Source: Juglans regia
Lineage: Eukaryota; Streptophyta; Magnoliopsida; Fagales; Juglandaceae
NCBI RefSeq assembly: GCF_001411555.2
Contig: NC_049905.1
Location: 17,598,097 to 17,662,096, forward strand
Direction of reading: 5' to 3'
Length of the DNA stretch: 64,000 nucleotides
A model generated the notes under the pieces. That model was not told the DNA's origin. It made no database searches and saw only the letters and a list, made by a program, of their open reading frames with translations. The first letter of the stretch is position 1, and every line of letters begins with the position of its first letter. Positions 49,090 through 59,293 of this stretch are shown in pieces. A program made the position numbers and the translations under genes.

Positions 49090-49358
49090 CACGTGGTGGG
49101 AAAAAGTAGGGGTGCAAATTGTCCCAAACAAACAGGAACTGCCACGACATCCTTTTCGGGTGTATACCCAATTGTTATTTTGCGCACGTGTTTCATATGC
49201 GCTTGATGTGTGTAATATCGAACAGCTATTTCCATCTCATTCGCACCCATTTCCACAACTCATTGTTCTTGCACTGAAACTTATGTCTCTACCCCACCCC
49301 CACCCCCGTTTTACTTTTCTCAAGAGTTTACCGGTCATCTACCTCCTTATATATAAAG
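49090..49358 (+). promoter_or_regulatory. CYP94C1-like promoter: two G-boxes and TATA box
   Basis: Perfect G-boxes CACGTG lie at 49090-49095 and 49185-49190, 95 bp apart. A TATA box (TATATATAAA) lies at 49349-49358, about 105 bp before the start codon, leaving a leader of roughly 75 nt. G-boxes are the binding site of MYC2-type bHLH factors in the jasmonate response. The known jasmonate induction of CYP94 genes makes that reading likely, but it is inferred here. Confidence 0.7.
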
Positions 49359-49462
49359 CTCAATCCTTGATTCCTTGCATATCTTCCTCATCTCCCTCTA
49401 AATTCTATCCTCAATTCCTTTCTCTCTCGTTCGATTCCAATTTAGAAACTAAAGAAAAAAAT

Positions 49463-50977
49463 ATGGGTTTTGAAGTCAGCTGCTTTCTGCCTCTGCAATC
49501 CATGTCAACCACTTTCTGCATTTTGTTCTTCTCTTTCACCATTCTGTTCTCATTCTTGTCTTTGTTGATCTTCATCTTGCGGCTTATTAAGCCGTGGTGT
49601 AACTGTGAGGTTTGCAGGTGTTTTTTGTCGGCCGGTTGGGTTAAGGATTTCGGTAATCTTTGCGATTGGTATACGCATCTTCTTCAGAAGTCACCAACTG
49701 GGACTATCCATGTTCATGTACTCGGTAACACCATCACTGCCAACCCAGAAAATGTCGAACACATGCTGAAGACCAGGTTCGACAACTACCCGAAAGGGAA
49801 ACCGTTTTCGGTTATTCTTGGTGATCTTCTGGGTCGCGGAATTTTCAACGTTGATGGCGATTCGTGGAGGTTCCAGCGGAAAATGGCGAGCCTGGAACTC
49901 GGCAGTGTCTCGGTTCGGTCCTATGGGTTTGAAATTGTTGGCTCTGAGATCCAGTCCAGGCTAATTCCTCTCTTGTCATCCGCGGCTGGCAAAGAAGACG
50001 GAATTCTAGACTTGCAAGACGTGTTTCGCAGATTCTCCTTCGACAACATTTGCAGATTATCCTTCGGATTAGACCCAGGTTGTCTCCAACTATCGCTTCC
50101 CGTTTCTAATTTTGCTGTTGCCTTCGACCTCGCGTCCAAGTTATCCGCGGAGCGAGCCATGGCGGTCTCGCCCTTGGTCTGGAAGATGAAACGGCTGCTG
50201 AATTTGGGCTCAGAAAGGAAGCTAAAGGAAGCCATTAAAGTGTTGAATACACTAGCCGCCGAGATGAAAAATCAACGGCGCCAAATGGGCTTTTCAGACC
50301 AGAAAGATCTCCTATCAAGATTCATGGCTTCCGTCGACGACGACCAGTATCTCCGCGACATTGTCATAAGCTTCGTCTTGGCCGGCCGTGACACAGTCGC
50401 TTCCGCCTTGACTAGTTTCTTCTATTTGTTGTCGCAGCATCCGGGTGTTGAGGCTGCCATTCGGGATGAGGTGGAACGGTTCATTGGGGGCACTGAGGCG
50501 GCGGCGTTGAGCTTCGACCAAATGCGCCAAATGCACTACTTGAACGCAGCAATCTACGAGAGCATGAGGCTATATCCTCCAGTTCAATTCGACTCAAAGT
50601 GTTGCCAAGAGGATGATATATTACCGGACGGTACCTTTGTACGGAAAGGCACCAGGGTTACGTACCATCCCTATGCAATGGGTCGTATGGAGCGGATATG
50701 GGGTCCGGACTGTCTCGAATTCAAACCAGAGAGGTGGTTAAGGAACGGCGTTTTCAAATCGGAGAACCCTTTCAAATTTCCAGTTTTTCAAGGTGGAGTT
50801 AGGGTTTGTTTGGGGAAGGAAATGGCACTTGTAGAGATGAGAAGTGTTGTGCTTGCTCTAGTTCAACGCTTTGATATACGGGTTGCTGGTCCAAACCGGG
50901 CACCGAGGTTCGTCCCCGGCCTTACAGCCACCATGAGAGGTGGCCTGCCTGTTCTTGTTCGTGAAAGGGGGGCTTGA
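49463..50977 (+). CDS. CYP94C1: Cytochrome P450, CYP94C1-like (JA-Ile oxidation)
   Basis: An intronless gene of 504 residues, ending TGA at 50977. The frame is open upstream to 49112, but the start is placed at 49463 (MGFEVSCFLP) because the TATA box lies at 49349 and family proteins begin here. A membrane anchor spans about residues 15-42 (FCILFFSFTILFSFLSLLIF). P450 motifs are the oxygen-binding AGRDT (307-311), ESMR of the ExxR pair (366-369), PERW (422-425), and the heme loop FQGGVRVCLG (442-451) with Cys449 as ligand. Strings such as NPENVEHMLKTRFDNYPKGK, FSVILGDLLGRGIFN, VHVLGNTITANP and YHPYAMGRMERIWGPD fit CYP94C. Members oxidise 12-hydroxy-jasmonoyl-isoleucine to 12-carboxy-JA-Ile at the ER, which removes the active hormone. 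CYP94B or a fatty acid omega-hydroxylase role is less likely. No lesion was seen. Confidence 0.93.
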   Translation: MGFEVSCFLPLQSMSTTFCILFFSFTILFSFLSLLIFILRLIKPWCNCEVCRCFLSAGWVKDFGNLCDWYTHLLQKSPTGTIHVHVLGNTITANPENVEHMLKTRFDNYPKGKPFSVILGDLLGRGIFNVDGDSWRFQRKMASLELGSVSVRSYGFEIVGSEIQSRLIPLLSSAAGKEDGILDLQDVFRRFSFDNICRLSFGLDPGCLQLSLPVSNFAVAFDLASKLSAERAMAVSPLVWKMKRLLNLGSERKLKEAIKVLNTLAAEMKNQRRQMGFSDQKDLLSRFMASVDDDQYLRDIVISFVLAGRDTVASALTSFFYLLSQHPGVEAAIRDEVERFIGGTEAAALSFDQMRQMHYLNAAIYESMRLYPPVQFDSKCCQEDDILPDGTFVRKGTRVTYHPYAMGRMERIWGPDCLEFKPERWLRNGVFKSENPFKFPVFQGGVRVCLGKEMALVEMRSVVLALVQRFDIRVAGPNRAPRFVPGLTATMRGGLPVLVRERGA

Positions 50978-51606
50978 TTAACCACACCACCATTAGAATT
51001 GTTAGATCATGCATATATCTGGTATAAACTATAATATTAGTCTCTAATTTCCCTGACCAGCCCTGGCCATTGCGTAGATGGTACCTGACAATCATGATGT
51101 ACAAGATGATTGATGTATAGCAGATCGGTATATGCTTCTTTATGATTCTTGTCCAGCAAATGAACTTACCATACTGCAAATCATGATTTGAGATGACTGC
51201 TTTTTATTAATTGGGGTGGTAGTATAGGGTAACCCATTACTCGTTGTGTCAACGTGGGTGGAAAAGCTACAAACAGTTAATTAACCCTCCATCGTTAAGA
51301 TTTAATTAACCTCCCACCATTAATACTAAATTTCAAGAAATTTAATTAAGCACCACATCAGAAAAATCTTTAAATAAGATTAGATTTATGTACGTTAATT
51401 TTAAGAATGAGAAAAATAAACGTGCAAAAAATGAAGGCTCTCCTCTCTTTACAATTTTTTAATTTTTTAGGAAAACCATCTTTATTATGGCTGCAATCGA
51501 ATTCGAGCTCGAGATTTTTATTTATTCTTTGTTCGAGCTCGACTCGGTAAATTAAACTCCTAACTTGAGTTCGGGTCAAGTCGAGCTCGAACTTGGCTCA
51601 AATTGT
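50978..51606. other. P450 3' flank and truncated repeat
   Basis: This holds the P450 3' untranslated region. At about 51490-51600 a repeat rich in TCGAGCTCGA words (TTCGAGCTCGACTCGG, GTCGAGCTCGAACTTGGCTC) is cut off by the CACTA left end at 51607. It is probably an older element into which the CACTA element inserted. Confidence 0.55.
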
Positions 51607-51651
51607 CACTTCAACATAAAACCTTCTTTCCCAAAAAATTGGAATTTCGTC

Positions 51652-51736
51652 CAAAAATACTTCTTGGGATGAAAAAAAATTGTCCCAAGGTTGTTCCAAA
51701 AACAATGTCCCAAAAAGTATTTTGGGACGAAATTGA
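51652..51736. repeat. Inverted repeat at the CACTA left end
   Basis: AATTTCGTCCAAAAATACTT at about 51652 pairs with AAGTATTTTGGGACGAAATT ending at about 51735, with one or two mismatches. The loop repeats the motif again (TTGTCCCAAGGTTGTTCC, ATGTCCCAAAAAG). A GGGACGAAA-containing hairpin just inside the terminus is seen in several plant CACTA families. Confidence 0.65.
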
Positions 51737-51756
51737 GTAGAACCGTTCTATCACAA

Positions 51757-52170
51757 TCGAACGGAATATTTTTTTTGGGACGCTTGAATTTCGTCGTAGA
51801 ATCACATTCGAACAATACAAAATTTACATTCGAACATATTGTATGTTCGAACGCGTCCTTCGTGAGTGGTCGATCGATACCAATCCGTTCAACCAAATAG
51901 GCATGAGGAAACATTCGAACAAACAATTTGATGGTCAAATAGTAAAATATGTTTAAACGGATTGAGTGAGACGTTCGAACGGACCATGATAGGATCGAAC
52001 GATTTCATATTAGTAGACTTTCGAACGTTTGGTTCACGTTTGTTAATTCGTTCGAACGGCTTCACGTATTGTTCAAGCGTATAATTCTGATTACATTCGA
52101 ATGTTCTATATCAATGTTCAAATGGTTTTACTCATCTTATTTGAAAAATTTTTGCTCATTCGGACGGTAA
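51757..52170. repeat. Left subterminal array of TTCGAAC motifs
   Basis: The exact palindrome GTTCGAAC occurs at 51845-51852, 51973-51980 and 52050-52057. Near matches (ATTCGAAC, GATCGAACG, TTCGAACG) lie between. CACTA elements carry such subterminal motifs as binding sites for their TNPA protein. That role is inferred. Confidence 0.65.
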
Positions 52171-52434
52171 CTATTTTATTTTATCCAATAATTAAAAACC
52201 AAATAAACATACATAATAGTTTAAAAAATACATTATAATTTGTTCAATACCCATAAAACTAGTCTAATAAGTGCGAACTAAATAAATAAAATAGTAGTAG
52301 TACTAACGTTCTTCGTATAGAATTAGATCATAGAATCTGCATTTAGAGTTGCACATCTCTCCTGAACTCTTCTTGTTATTGTTTTTGCTGTTTTATGCGC
52401 ATCTCCATGTCTGGTTGTTTCGCCAATTGAGCCT

Positions 52435-54531
52435 CTAACTCATGCTGGTTACAGTCAATTTTTCAATCTTGAAATTCGATTTGTCTAACGCTATAGAGGT
52501 ATTATAGGCAAACCTGGACGATGAGGAAGAGCCAGAAAACTTTACACAACGATCCAAACCTCTCAAATATCCTGAACGTTGGCTGAGAACTTGTATAAAA
52601 ATCTCAACATCACTTGCTGAGGAATTTTGATCTAATGCAGATTTAGCACGTAGGGCAGCCATTTTATCATACACACAAGAGAAATAATTAATATCATCAC
52701 AAATATTCAAATCTGTTTAATTAAAATAGATTATAATACGTACATAATTTTTACAAGCATCAAGATGAGTCCACTCTCCATTATGATCAGTATGTGATGC
52801 AATATATAATTTTATCAAATCATAATTAGTATCAAACTCTTGCAACAAGATACATTTGTTGAGATATAAAGTCATTAGAATAACTCCAAATAACAAATTA
52901 TATACAATAAATAAAAATAAATAAATAATAACATTACCAATTTTTTAGAGAGGCGATGGAAAGATCTTGAATCTGCATGATGATGAATTTTCAACTTCGA
53001 TCTATTGGTTTTGTTTACAGTCGCTCCTATGTAGAAGTTGTAAATATTAGAAAGCAAAAGTTATAAATAGGACATGTAAAAAAATTCATTTAATTAAACT
53101 TATATAATGGATCCCCAAACATGTCACCAATCTTTTTCCAATTGGAAGGTCAGACATCCTGAAAAGGATGTTGATGTGCATCTTCCTTCCTTGTTCTCGA
53201 ACTTATTGTAATGCTCATAACATATCACCTTATATTTGCAGAATGCATTGCACATAAACTCATCGATAGTCTTACGTTTCTCTCTCCGACCAAAATTTAT
53301 TTCGAAGTCATCTCTAAAAAAATATATACATAAGGATATTATCACCCAAAATATTCTAAATTTTGCATATATATTAAATAATAATAATATAAATCAAGTA
53401 TTTAAACATTAAAAAACAATGCTTCTTGATAAACTCTTTCATATCTTTGGACACTTTCTGTCATGAACTCTTTGCCAATGGTGTATAAGTTCGTGTAAGA
53501 GCACTCACATGCAATGCAAGCGAAGTTGTTATTGTCGTTCGCCTACGGTTAGGGGTGTAAATTTAAACCGGGAAACCGAAAAACCGGTCCGGACCGGACC
53601 GAACCGGACCGGTTGGTCCGGTTTTGAACCGGTCCGGTTCCGGTTCCGTAGATTTTGGGACCGGACCGGACCGAACCGGACCGGTTGGAAAAAAAAAATA
53701 TAAAAATTAATTTATATATTATACAAAATATTTATATATATAATATATAATTATATGTTAAATTTTTATATATAATATATAATTATATATCATATATGAA
53801 AAAATTTTATATTATAATTTATAAATAATAACATAAAATGTTAATCTTAAATATGAACATTTGTAATTTATTTGATCATATGTTATTAATATAATTATAT
53901 ATAAGATAATGTTGTTATAATTTATAAAATAAAAGTTTAATCTTAAAGATAAAAATTTAATTGATCATATGCTTTAAGCATAATATATATATTAAATTTT
54001 TAATAATATTTTATAATAAGAATTAACACTTTATTATATGTTTTTTACATTTAAAAAAAACCGGAAAACCGGACCGGACCGGAAACCGGTAAAACCGGAA
54101 GTACCGGTTTAGGAGGGTAATCGGGGCGTAATCGGTTTTGAAAAATACAAAACCGGTACATACCGGTTCGGTCCTAGATTTTGTCCAAAACCGGACCGGA
54201 CCGGACCGGTTACACCCCTACCTACGGTATGTTCATCGAAAATGTTAACCTTAATCTTACTCACTTTATAATATTTTTCTAATGTCACGCCTTTAGTAGT
54301 GTCTCGACCATGACGAGATTGTATTGCTAACTCTATAAAATGTTTAAGTCGTTGTAGAAACAAAGTAAATGATTGTTAAAAACGATGTTATATGTATGAA
54401 TGACCTTAATTGAAACAAAATTACTATTAGATTTTTACCTTATTCTATAGAGTCAATATCTAGTGGTGAGTCATATGGAGAGCTAGAAATAAGTGGAGAT
54501 GGGATGCAAACTTCCTTTCTCTTCAGTGACA
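52435..54531 (-). pseudogene. tnpA-like CACTA gene (Transposase_24 type), broken
   Basis: The probable start is ATG at 54531 (MSLKRKEVCIPSPLISSSPY). A second exon at 54363-54230 contains SRHGRDTTKGVTLEKYYKV and NIFDEHTVG. At 54220 the gene is cut by a 671-bp hAT-like element flanked by an 8-bp duplication. Downstream blocks are 53345-53124 (NAFCKYKVICYEHYNKFEN, then a LEKDW end) and 52710-52435 (DKMAALRAKSALDQN, VEIFIQVLSQRSGYLRGL). The second has the SGY(I/V)RG motif of Transposase_24. Such proteins bind the element ends. Stops and frameshifts besides the insertion make it non-functional. Intron positions are only approximate. Confidence 0.7.
53550..54220. mobile_element. Non-autonomous hAT-like element, copy 3, inside tnpA-like gene
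   Basis: 671 bp. Terminal repeats are TAGGGGTGTAA and TTACACCCCTA, a perfect inverted pair. A perfect 8-bp target duplication, CCTACGGT, lies at 53542-53549 and 54221-54228. Both subterminal regions are packed with CCGGACCGGACC-type words, so the ends would fold into long GC hairpins. The core is AT-rich and non-coding. It shares its right-end block with copy 2 at 33424-34260. Confidence 0.94.
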
Positions 54532-54603
54532 TAATTTTGAAATACTGATATATTCATTACATTAAAAGACTTTTCATAATGTGTAATATGAATACAAAAT
54601 CGG

Positions 54604-57000
54604 TCAATCATCTGTATCAGTTTCATTTGTAGATTTGCCCTCATCATCTGTTGATATTTCAGATGACTCAACATTTTGCTCAACTGTCGTATCATCTCAT
54701 ACTGTCTCAAATCCTCAAATAAGTTAAAAACAGGTTGACTCTCTTGGTATGCTTCTTGAGGGATCATTTTCTTTTTCATCTTGTCTGTTCGCCTTAGGGA
54801 TAATATCATATATAGTTTTTCCGATATATTGTTTGGATTACTTGCATGTATTTGTACAAACTACACATTGAATAAAGCATAAACATACAAAAATAAACAA
54901 TGAATGTATTTTTTTTTTAATAACAAGTAATGATAACTTATTTGAAGTGTCTCTCTATCTCAGAATAATTGTTTAGCATGTACCACTGGGCTTTCTCAAA
55001 ATCTCTTCTATACAAATCATAACCACACTGCACCAAGTGGACGTAGTCATTGGGAAAACACAGAAAACTCATTTTGTTGTCTTGCTTGTTCAACATCAAA
55101 GTTTCTTTCTGGTCGATCAAACTCGTGTAAACTCTGTGGAAGTATTTCGAACAGGATATATGCCACTCATCATACAATTGATCCTTCTGGGCGGGCCTTG
55201 TTACCCACTGTGCGTTTCAACTTCCCAATGAATCGCTCAATGGAATACATCCATCTATATTGGACTGATCTTGCAAGTTGAGCCTCACGCGGCAAATGAA
55301 CAACTAGGTGAACCATGACGTTGAAGAATGACGGTGGGTAAATACTCTTCATCTTACACAATGTTATAGCAATTTCATGTTCCATATGATCCAAAGCTTC
55401 TACATTCAATGTTCTAGTACATAAGTCAATAAAAAATGCACCCAACTCAATCAAAGCCACGTGCACATCTCTTGTCAAGTACCCACGGATACCAACAGGC
55501 AAGATACTTTGTAAAAATGCATGACAATCATGACTTTTTAATTCAACAGTGCCATCAATAATTCTAAAATGGACGATGACTCGTAAGGAATAATTTCCTT
55601 TCATACGTAAGTCATTCAAATTTGGTATATTTGTTACAAGTCGGACATGCCATTTTCCCTTTAGTACTCCAACTTGACAAGTTTTCATAAGCGAAAAATC
55701 ATTTTTTATCCATAACATGGCAGCATGCATCTTGAACAACTTGTCTATTGATGAATCAAATGTTTGGATCTCATTCTCCAACAAATCTTTCAATTCTACA
55801 ATCAATGGTGGTAAGTGTACGTTGATATCATTTTTCGGTGATCTCGAACCTGGAATGAGAAAACTCATAATGAAATATAGATATTTCATACACTTCCACG
55901 GTGGAAGATTATAAGGCACAAGTACATTTGGCTAAGTACTATGTCTTGTACTCATGTTTCCAAACGAATTAAATCTATATGTTGCCAACCCAAGTCGCAC
56001 ATTACTAGGTTTTTCAGCAAACCATGCGTGTTCCAAATTAAATTCCTTCCAAACTTGGGAGTTAGCAAGATGTGACCAGACACCATCGTTCCTGACTCTG
56101 GATGATAAGTGCTATGTCATGTCTACAGCCGTTGCATGTGACGTAAATAACCGTTGCAATCTAGGTATTAATGAAGGTGGCGTACGAACTTTTGCGGTAT
56201 ATTCTGCTTCTCAGATGTCCATTTTGATTCATGGCAAAGGGGATACTCATTCAATTGCTCATTCTCTCGCCAAAATAATACACAGTCATTCTTACATGCA
56301 TGTATTACGTTGTAATCAAACCTGAGTTCTATTTCTAACTGTTTTGCTTCATAGAAGTTGCGAGGTAAAATATTGCCTGATGGAAGTGCCTCTTTAAACA
56401 GCTCAAGTAACATATTGACAGACTTAATAAATAATCGGCACATAGATTTTATATGAAGTAGTCTAACTGTAAATGATAATTTACTATGCAAAAGTATTAT
56501 GACCCTTATCATTTGAATTTGATGTTTCCATATCACCTTCATCCATAAACATTCTCGCACCAATGTCACCCAGCATTTGTTTCATATCCTCATCGTATTC
56601 ATCACCAACCTCTTGTGGTATATTTTCATCAATGTCTTCTTCATCATGTGAAGGGTCAAATGATGTTGGATATGGTTCGCCGTGTCAGACCCAATCAGTA
56701 TAACCCTGTTCAATACCTTTAAAAAACATATGCTCTTTCACAAAGTCTATCTTATAAGAACGCAAATTCTTGCATTGTCAGCATAAACATCTAATACGCT
56801 CGTCACTATCAAATGTACAAGATGCAAACTCTAAGAATTTCTTAACATTTCAGCATATACATTGTAATCCTCACCCAAGCGATCTCTAACTCGCATCCAA
56901 CTCTTATCTATGCCTAATACCCTATTACAAATAGTCATGTGGGTATCAACAAGCAAGCATGTATCTAACATATTATACAATTTCTTCATTTCACCGGATA
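54604..57000 (-). pseudogene. CACTA tnp2 transposase, broken and internally deleted
   Basis: In order from 57000 downward. A transposase-associated N-terminal domain (IDKSWMRVRDRLGEDYNVYA near 56900) is frameshifted at about 56830. The tnp2 N-terminal part is at 56569-56168 (LLELFKEALPSGNILPRNFY, HACKNDCVLFWREN). An open stretch of 249 codons lies at 55919-55170: it starts in the tnp2 core (YNLPPWKCMKYLYFIMSFLI), then passes within about 40 residues into DUF4218 (LKSHDCHAFLQSILPVGIRG, YPPSFFNVMVHLVVHLPREA, WMYSIERFIGKLK). Family proteins have roughly 150-200 residues between those points, so part of the core is deleted while the frame stays open. A further block is at 55177-54938 (RDFEKAQWYMLNNYSEIERH). 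An acidic C-terminus (ISTDDEGKSTNETDTDD) ends at 54604. The protein would have cut the element ends. Confidence 0.85.
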
Positions 57001-57973
57001 GTTGGTCCTATCCCATTCAGGATTGAAAGATCACAATTGCTAACCCATCAACTATTATTTGTCACGTCCAACGAAATTTCGACAACATCTCTCTACAATT
57101 TTTCAAATATGCTCGTTTGGTCGTGTACACTGACGAGTAACACGTTGATGTACCATCACCGAAACTGCATATTCAGAGAACAAGAACGAATGAGTCTACC
57201 AAAATCATAATGTTGGATATTAATAGATATAGTTGGATAATTTACGAGAATAATCTTACAATTACAAGTTGTTCATTCTGGACAATTCAAGAGTTATCAA
57301 TCAATCGTTCATCCGGATTGATAACTCTCGAACGAGTCTAAGATTTATTTTGATAAAACATACAAGATACGAGAGTAGTACACAACAACAATTCAGGATA
57401 CGAGAATATATATCAAACAACAGCTAAAAAATTTACCGATCTTTATATTAAATTTAATAATTAATTAAAATTTTAACCTATTCTATACATTATTAAATAT
57501 TCTATTTCCTATGATTTTCTTGTAAATATGATTATTATTAGAATAAGTTAACACGTTATTAAGTATTAAGCATCTTTGAATATTTTTTTAAATATTAAGT
57601 ATTATTAATTTTTTTTTTTTCCTTTTCACTATCCTTATTTTAAGTATTAAGTATTTTAATCTTTTTTATACCTTCCTTATTTTAAGTATTAAGTATTTTT
57701 TAATATTTTTTAAGTATATTCCATTTTAATATTTTCTTTTATACCATCCTTATGTTAAGTATTAAGTATTTTTTAATATTTTTTTATACTATTCTTATCT
57801 TATGTTAAGTATTAATTAAGTCTTTTTTATACTATTATTATGTTAACTATTAATTTTTATGTTGACTATTTTTTAATAAGCATTTTTGTTATACTATCGA
57901 TTTTTTTGTAAATACATTTTTGTAAAAAGTATATTTGCTATATATGTGTAATTTGTATTTAATGAAAGTTAAT

Positions 57974-58945
57974 GTTCGAACGTATAAAACTTATGTTCGA
58001 ATGAAATAGTACTGTTCGAATGGTAGCATATATACATCTGAATGGATTCAACCCAAATTCCATAAGCAAACCATAAACAATATCAAGAACTACAATCCTC
58101 AAATATAATCTCACAAATCATACACAATATTGACTAACACACAAATACATCAATTATAATGAGTAAACTATAAACTATAAAATATGAAATTTACCTTCAA
58201 TGCAATTCCAAACAACTCAACCCACAATAAAACTAGTGAACATAAAATTCATGTGAGGTGAAAAAGATTAGTTAACAGTTTAAAAAATCACTCAACAAAT
58301 AACATATCTTTAAAAAATTAGTGTGCAACCCTCTTTGCAATGCGAGTTCAATCAAACTCACTCTATTTCTATCTCTATGTCACTCTTTGTCTCTCTATAA
58401 TCAAAATGGGAGAAGAATGAATGAGTGTAGGGAGAAGAATAAAGGAAAGTGGGGAGAAAATGAAGGAGTGCGGTGCTGGGTTGAAGGAGAATAGGGGGTG
58501 AATGAGAATAAGGGGTGTTGCATGTGGGGTATTTAAATTTGTGTTGAATTTTTGAAGTTGTTACGATGACAAATGTCATTGTAATAAGTACCAAGTGCAT
58601 GAAATGCCGTCGTCCAACTTAAAATTTCTCTTATTAAGGTGAAAAAATTTGTCACCTACATACCTTTTAAGTTGTTAATCGTTTGAACGTAAATATTACA
58701 TGTTCCAATGTGAAAATTAATTCAGCGCTCAAGTTTTTCTGCCTGACAAATTTTCTTGCCAGAATTCAAACGGTAATAAAGTACCATTCGAATGCTATTC
58801 CACTGCTCCAGGATTGGTGGGAGACATTCCCGCCACTATTTCAGAGGCGCCTAAAACCTTAGAAAACGTTTGAACGTGATTCCTCATTGCTAAAAACGTT
58901 CAATCACTAATTAAGCATTCGAATGCTAGACCATAATGTTCGAAC
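57974..58945. repeat. TTCGAAC motifs upstream of tnp2
   Basis: Exact GTTCGAAC lies at 57974-57981 and 58938-58945, with variants between (GTTCGAATG twice near 57994-58020, CATTCGAATGC near 58785 and 58917, GTTTGAACG near 58681 and 58868). Between the clusters the sequence is AT-rich. It may be the promoter-side subterminal region of the tnp2 gene. Confidence 0.6.
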
Positions 58946-59293
58946 ATATTTTACTAAATATTTTATTATAGTCTAATATTATCTACACTATACGTTTTAA
59001 TTTATTACTTTATATAGTTATATATATTGTGATATATAAATATAGTGATGATATATACTATAGTTATATAGTGATAATATAATATACTATATTATAATTA
59101 GCATATACTAATACTATATATTATAGTATTTATATATGACAATATAGTATAGTATATAGTATAGTATCATATATATAGCATATAGTATAGTTCTTCTTCG
59201 GAACAGACATGCTGGTTTTAGGGGATAAACAACCTCCAATCACAGCAAGACACGTAGATTATTTCATAAAAAGTAGAATACACTATTTTCTAT

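Noticed and set aside
49112..49462. N-terminal extension of the P450 frame (117 codons upstream of the chosen start)
   Set aside because: It lies across the G-box and TATA box and has no P450 homology. The family start is at 49463.
51757..52170. tRNA-like GTTCGAA(T/C) T-loop motifs
   Set aside because: No acceptor or anticodon stems can be formed around them. They belong to the palindromic subterminal repeats.
54483..54809. 108-codon - strand frame
   Set aside because: It overlaps the acidic tnp2 C-terminus (ending 54604) and the tnpA-like start in other frames. It is a shadow frame.
57550..57850. Regular TTAAGTATTAAGTATTTT repeats as a possible CRISPR-like or satellite array
   Set aside because: They are low-complexity AT sequence with irregular spacing. 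There are no unique spacers, and the genome is eukaryotic.
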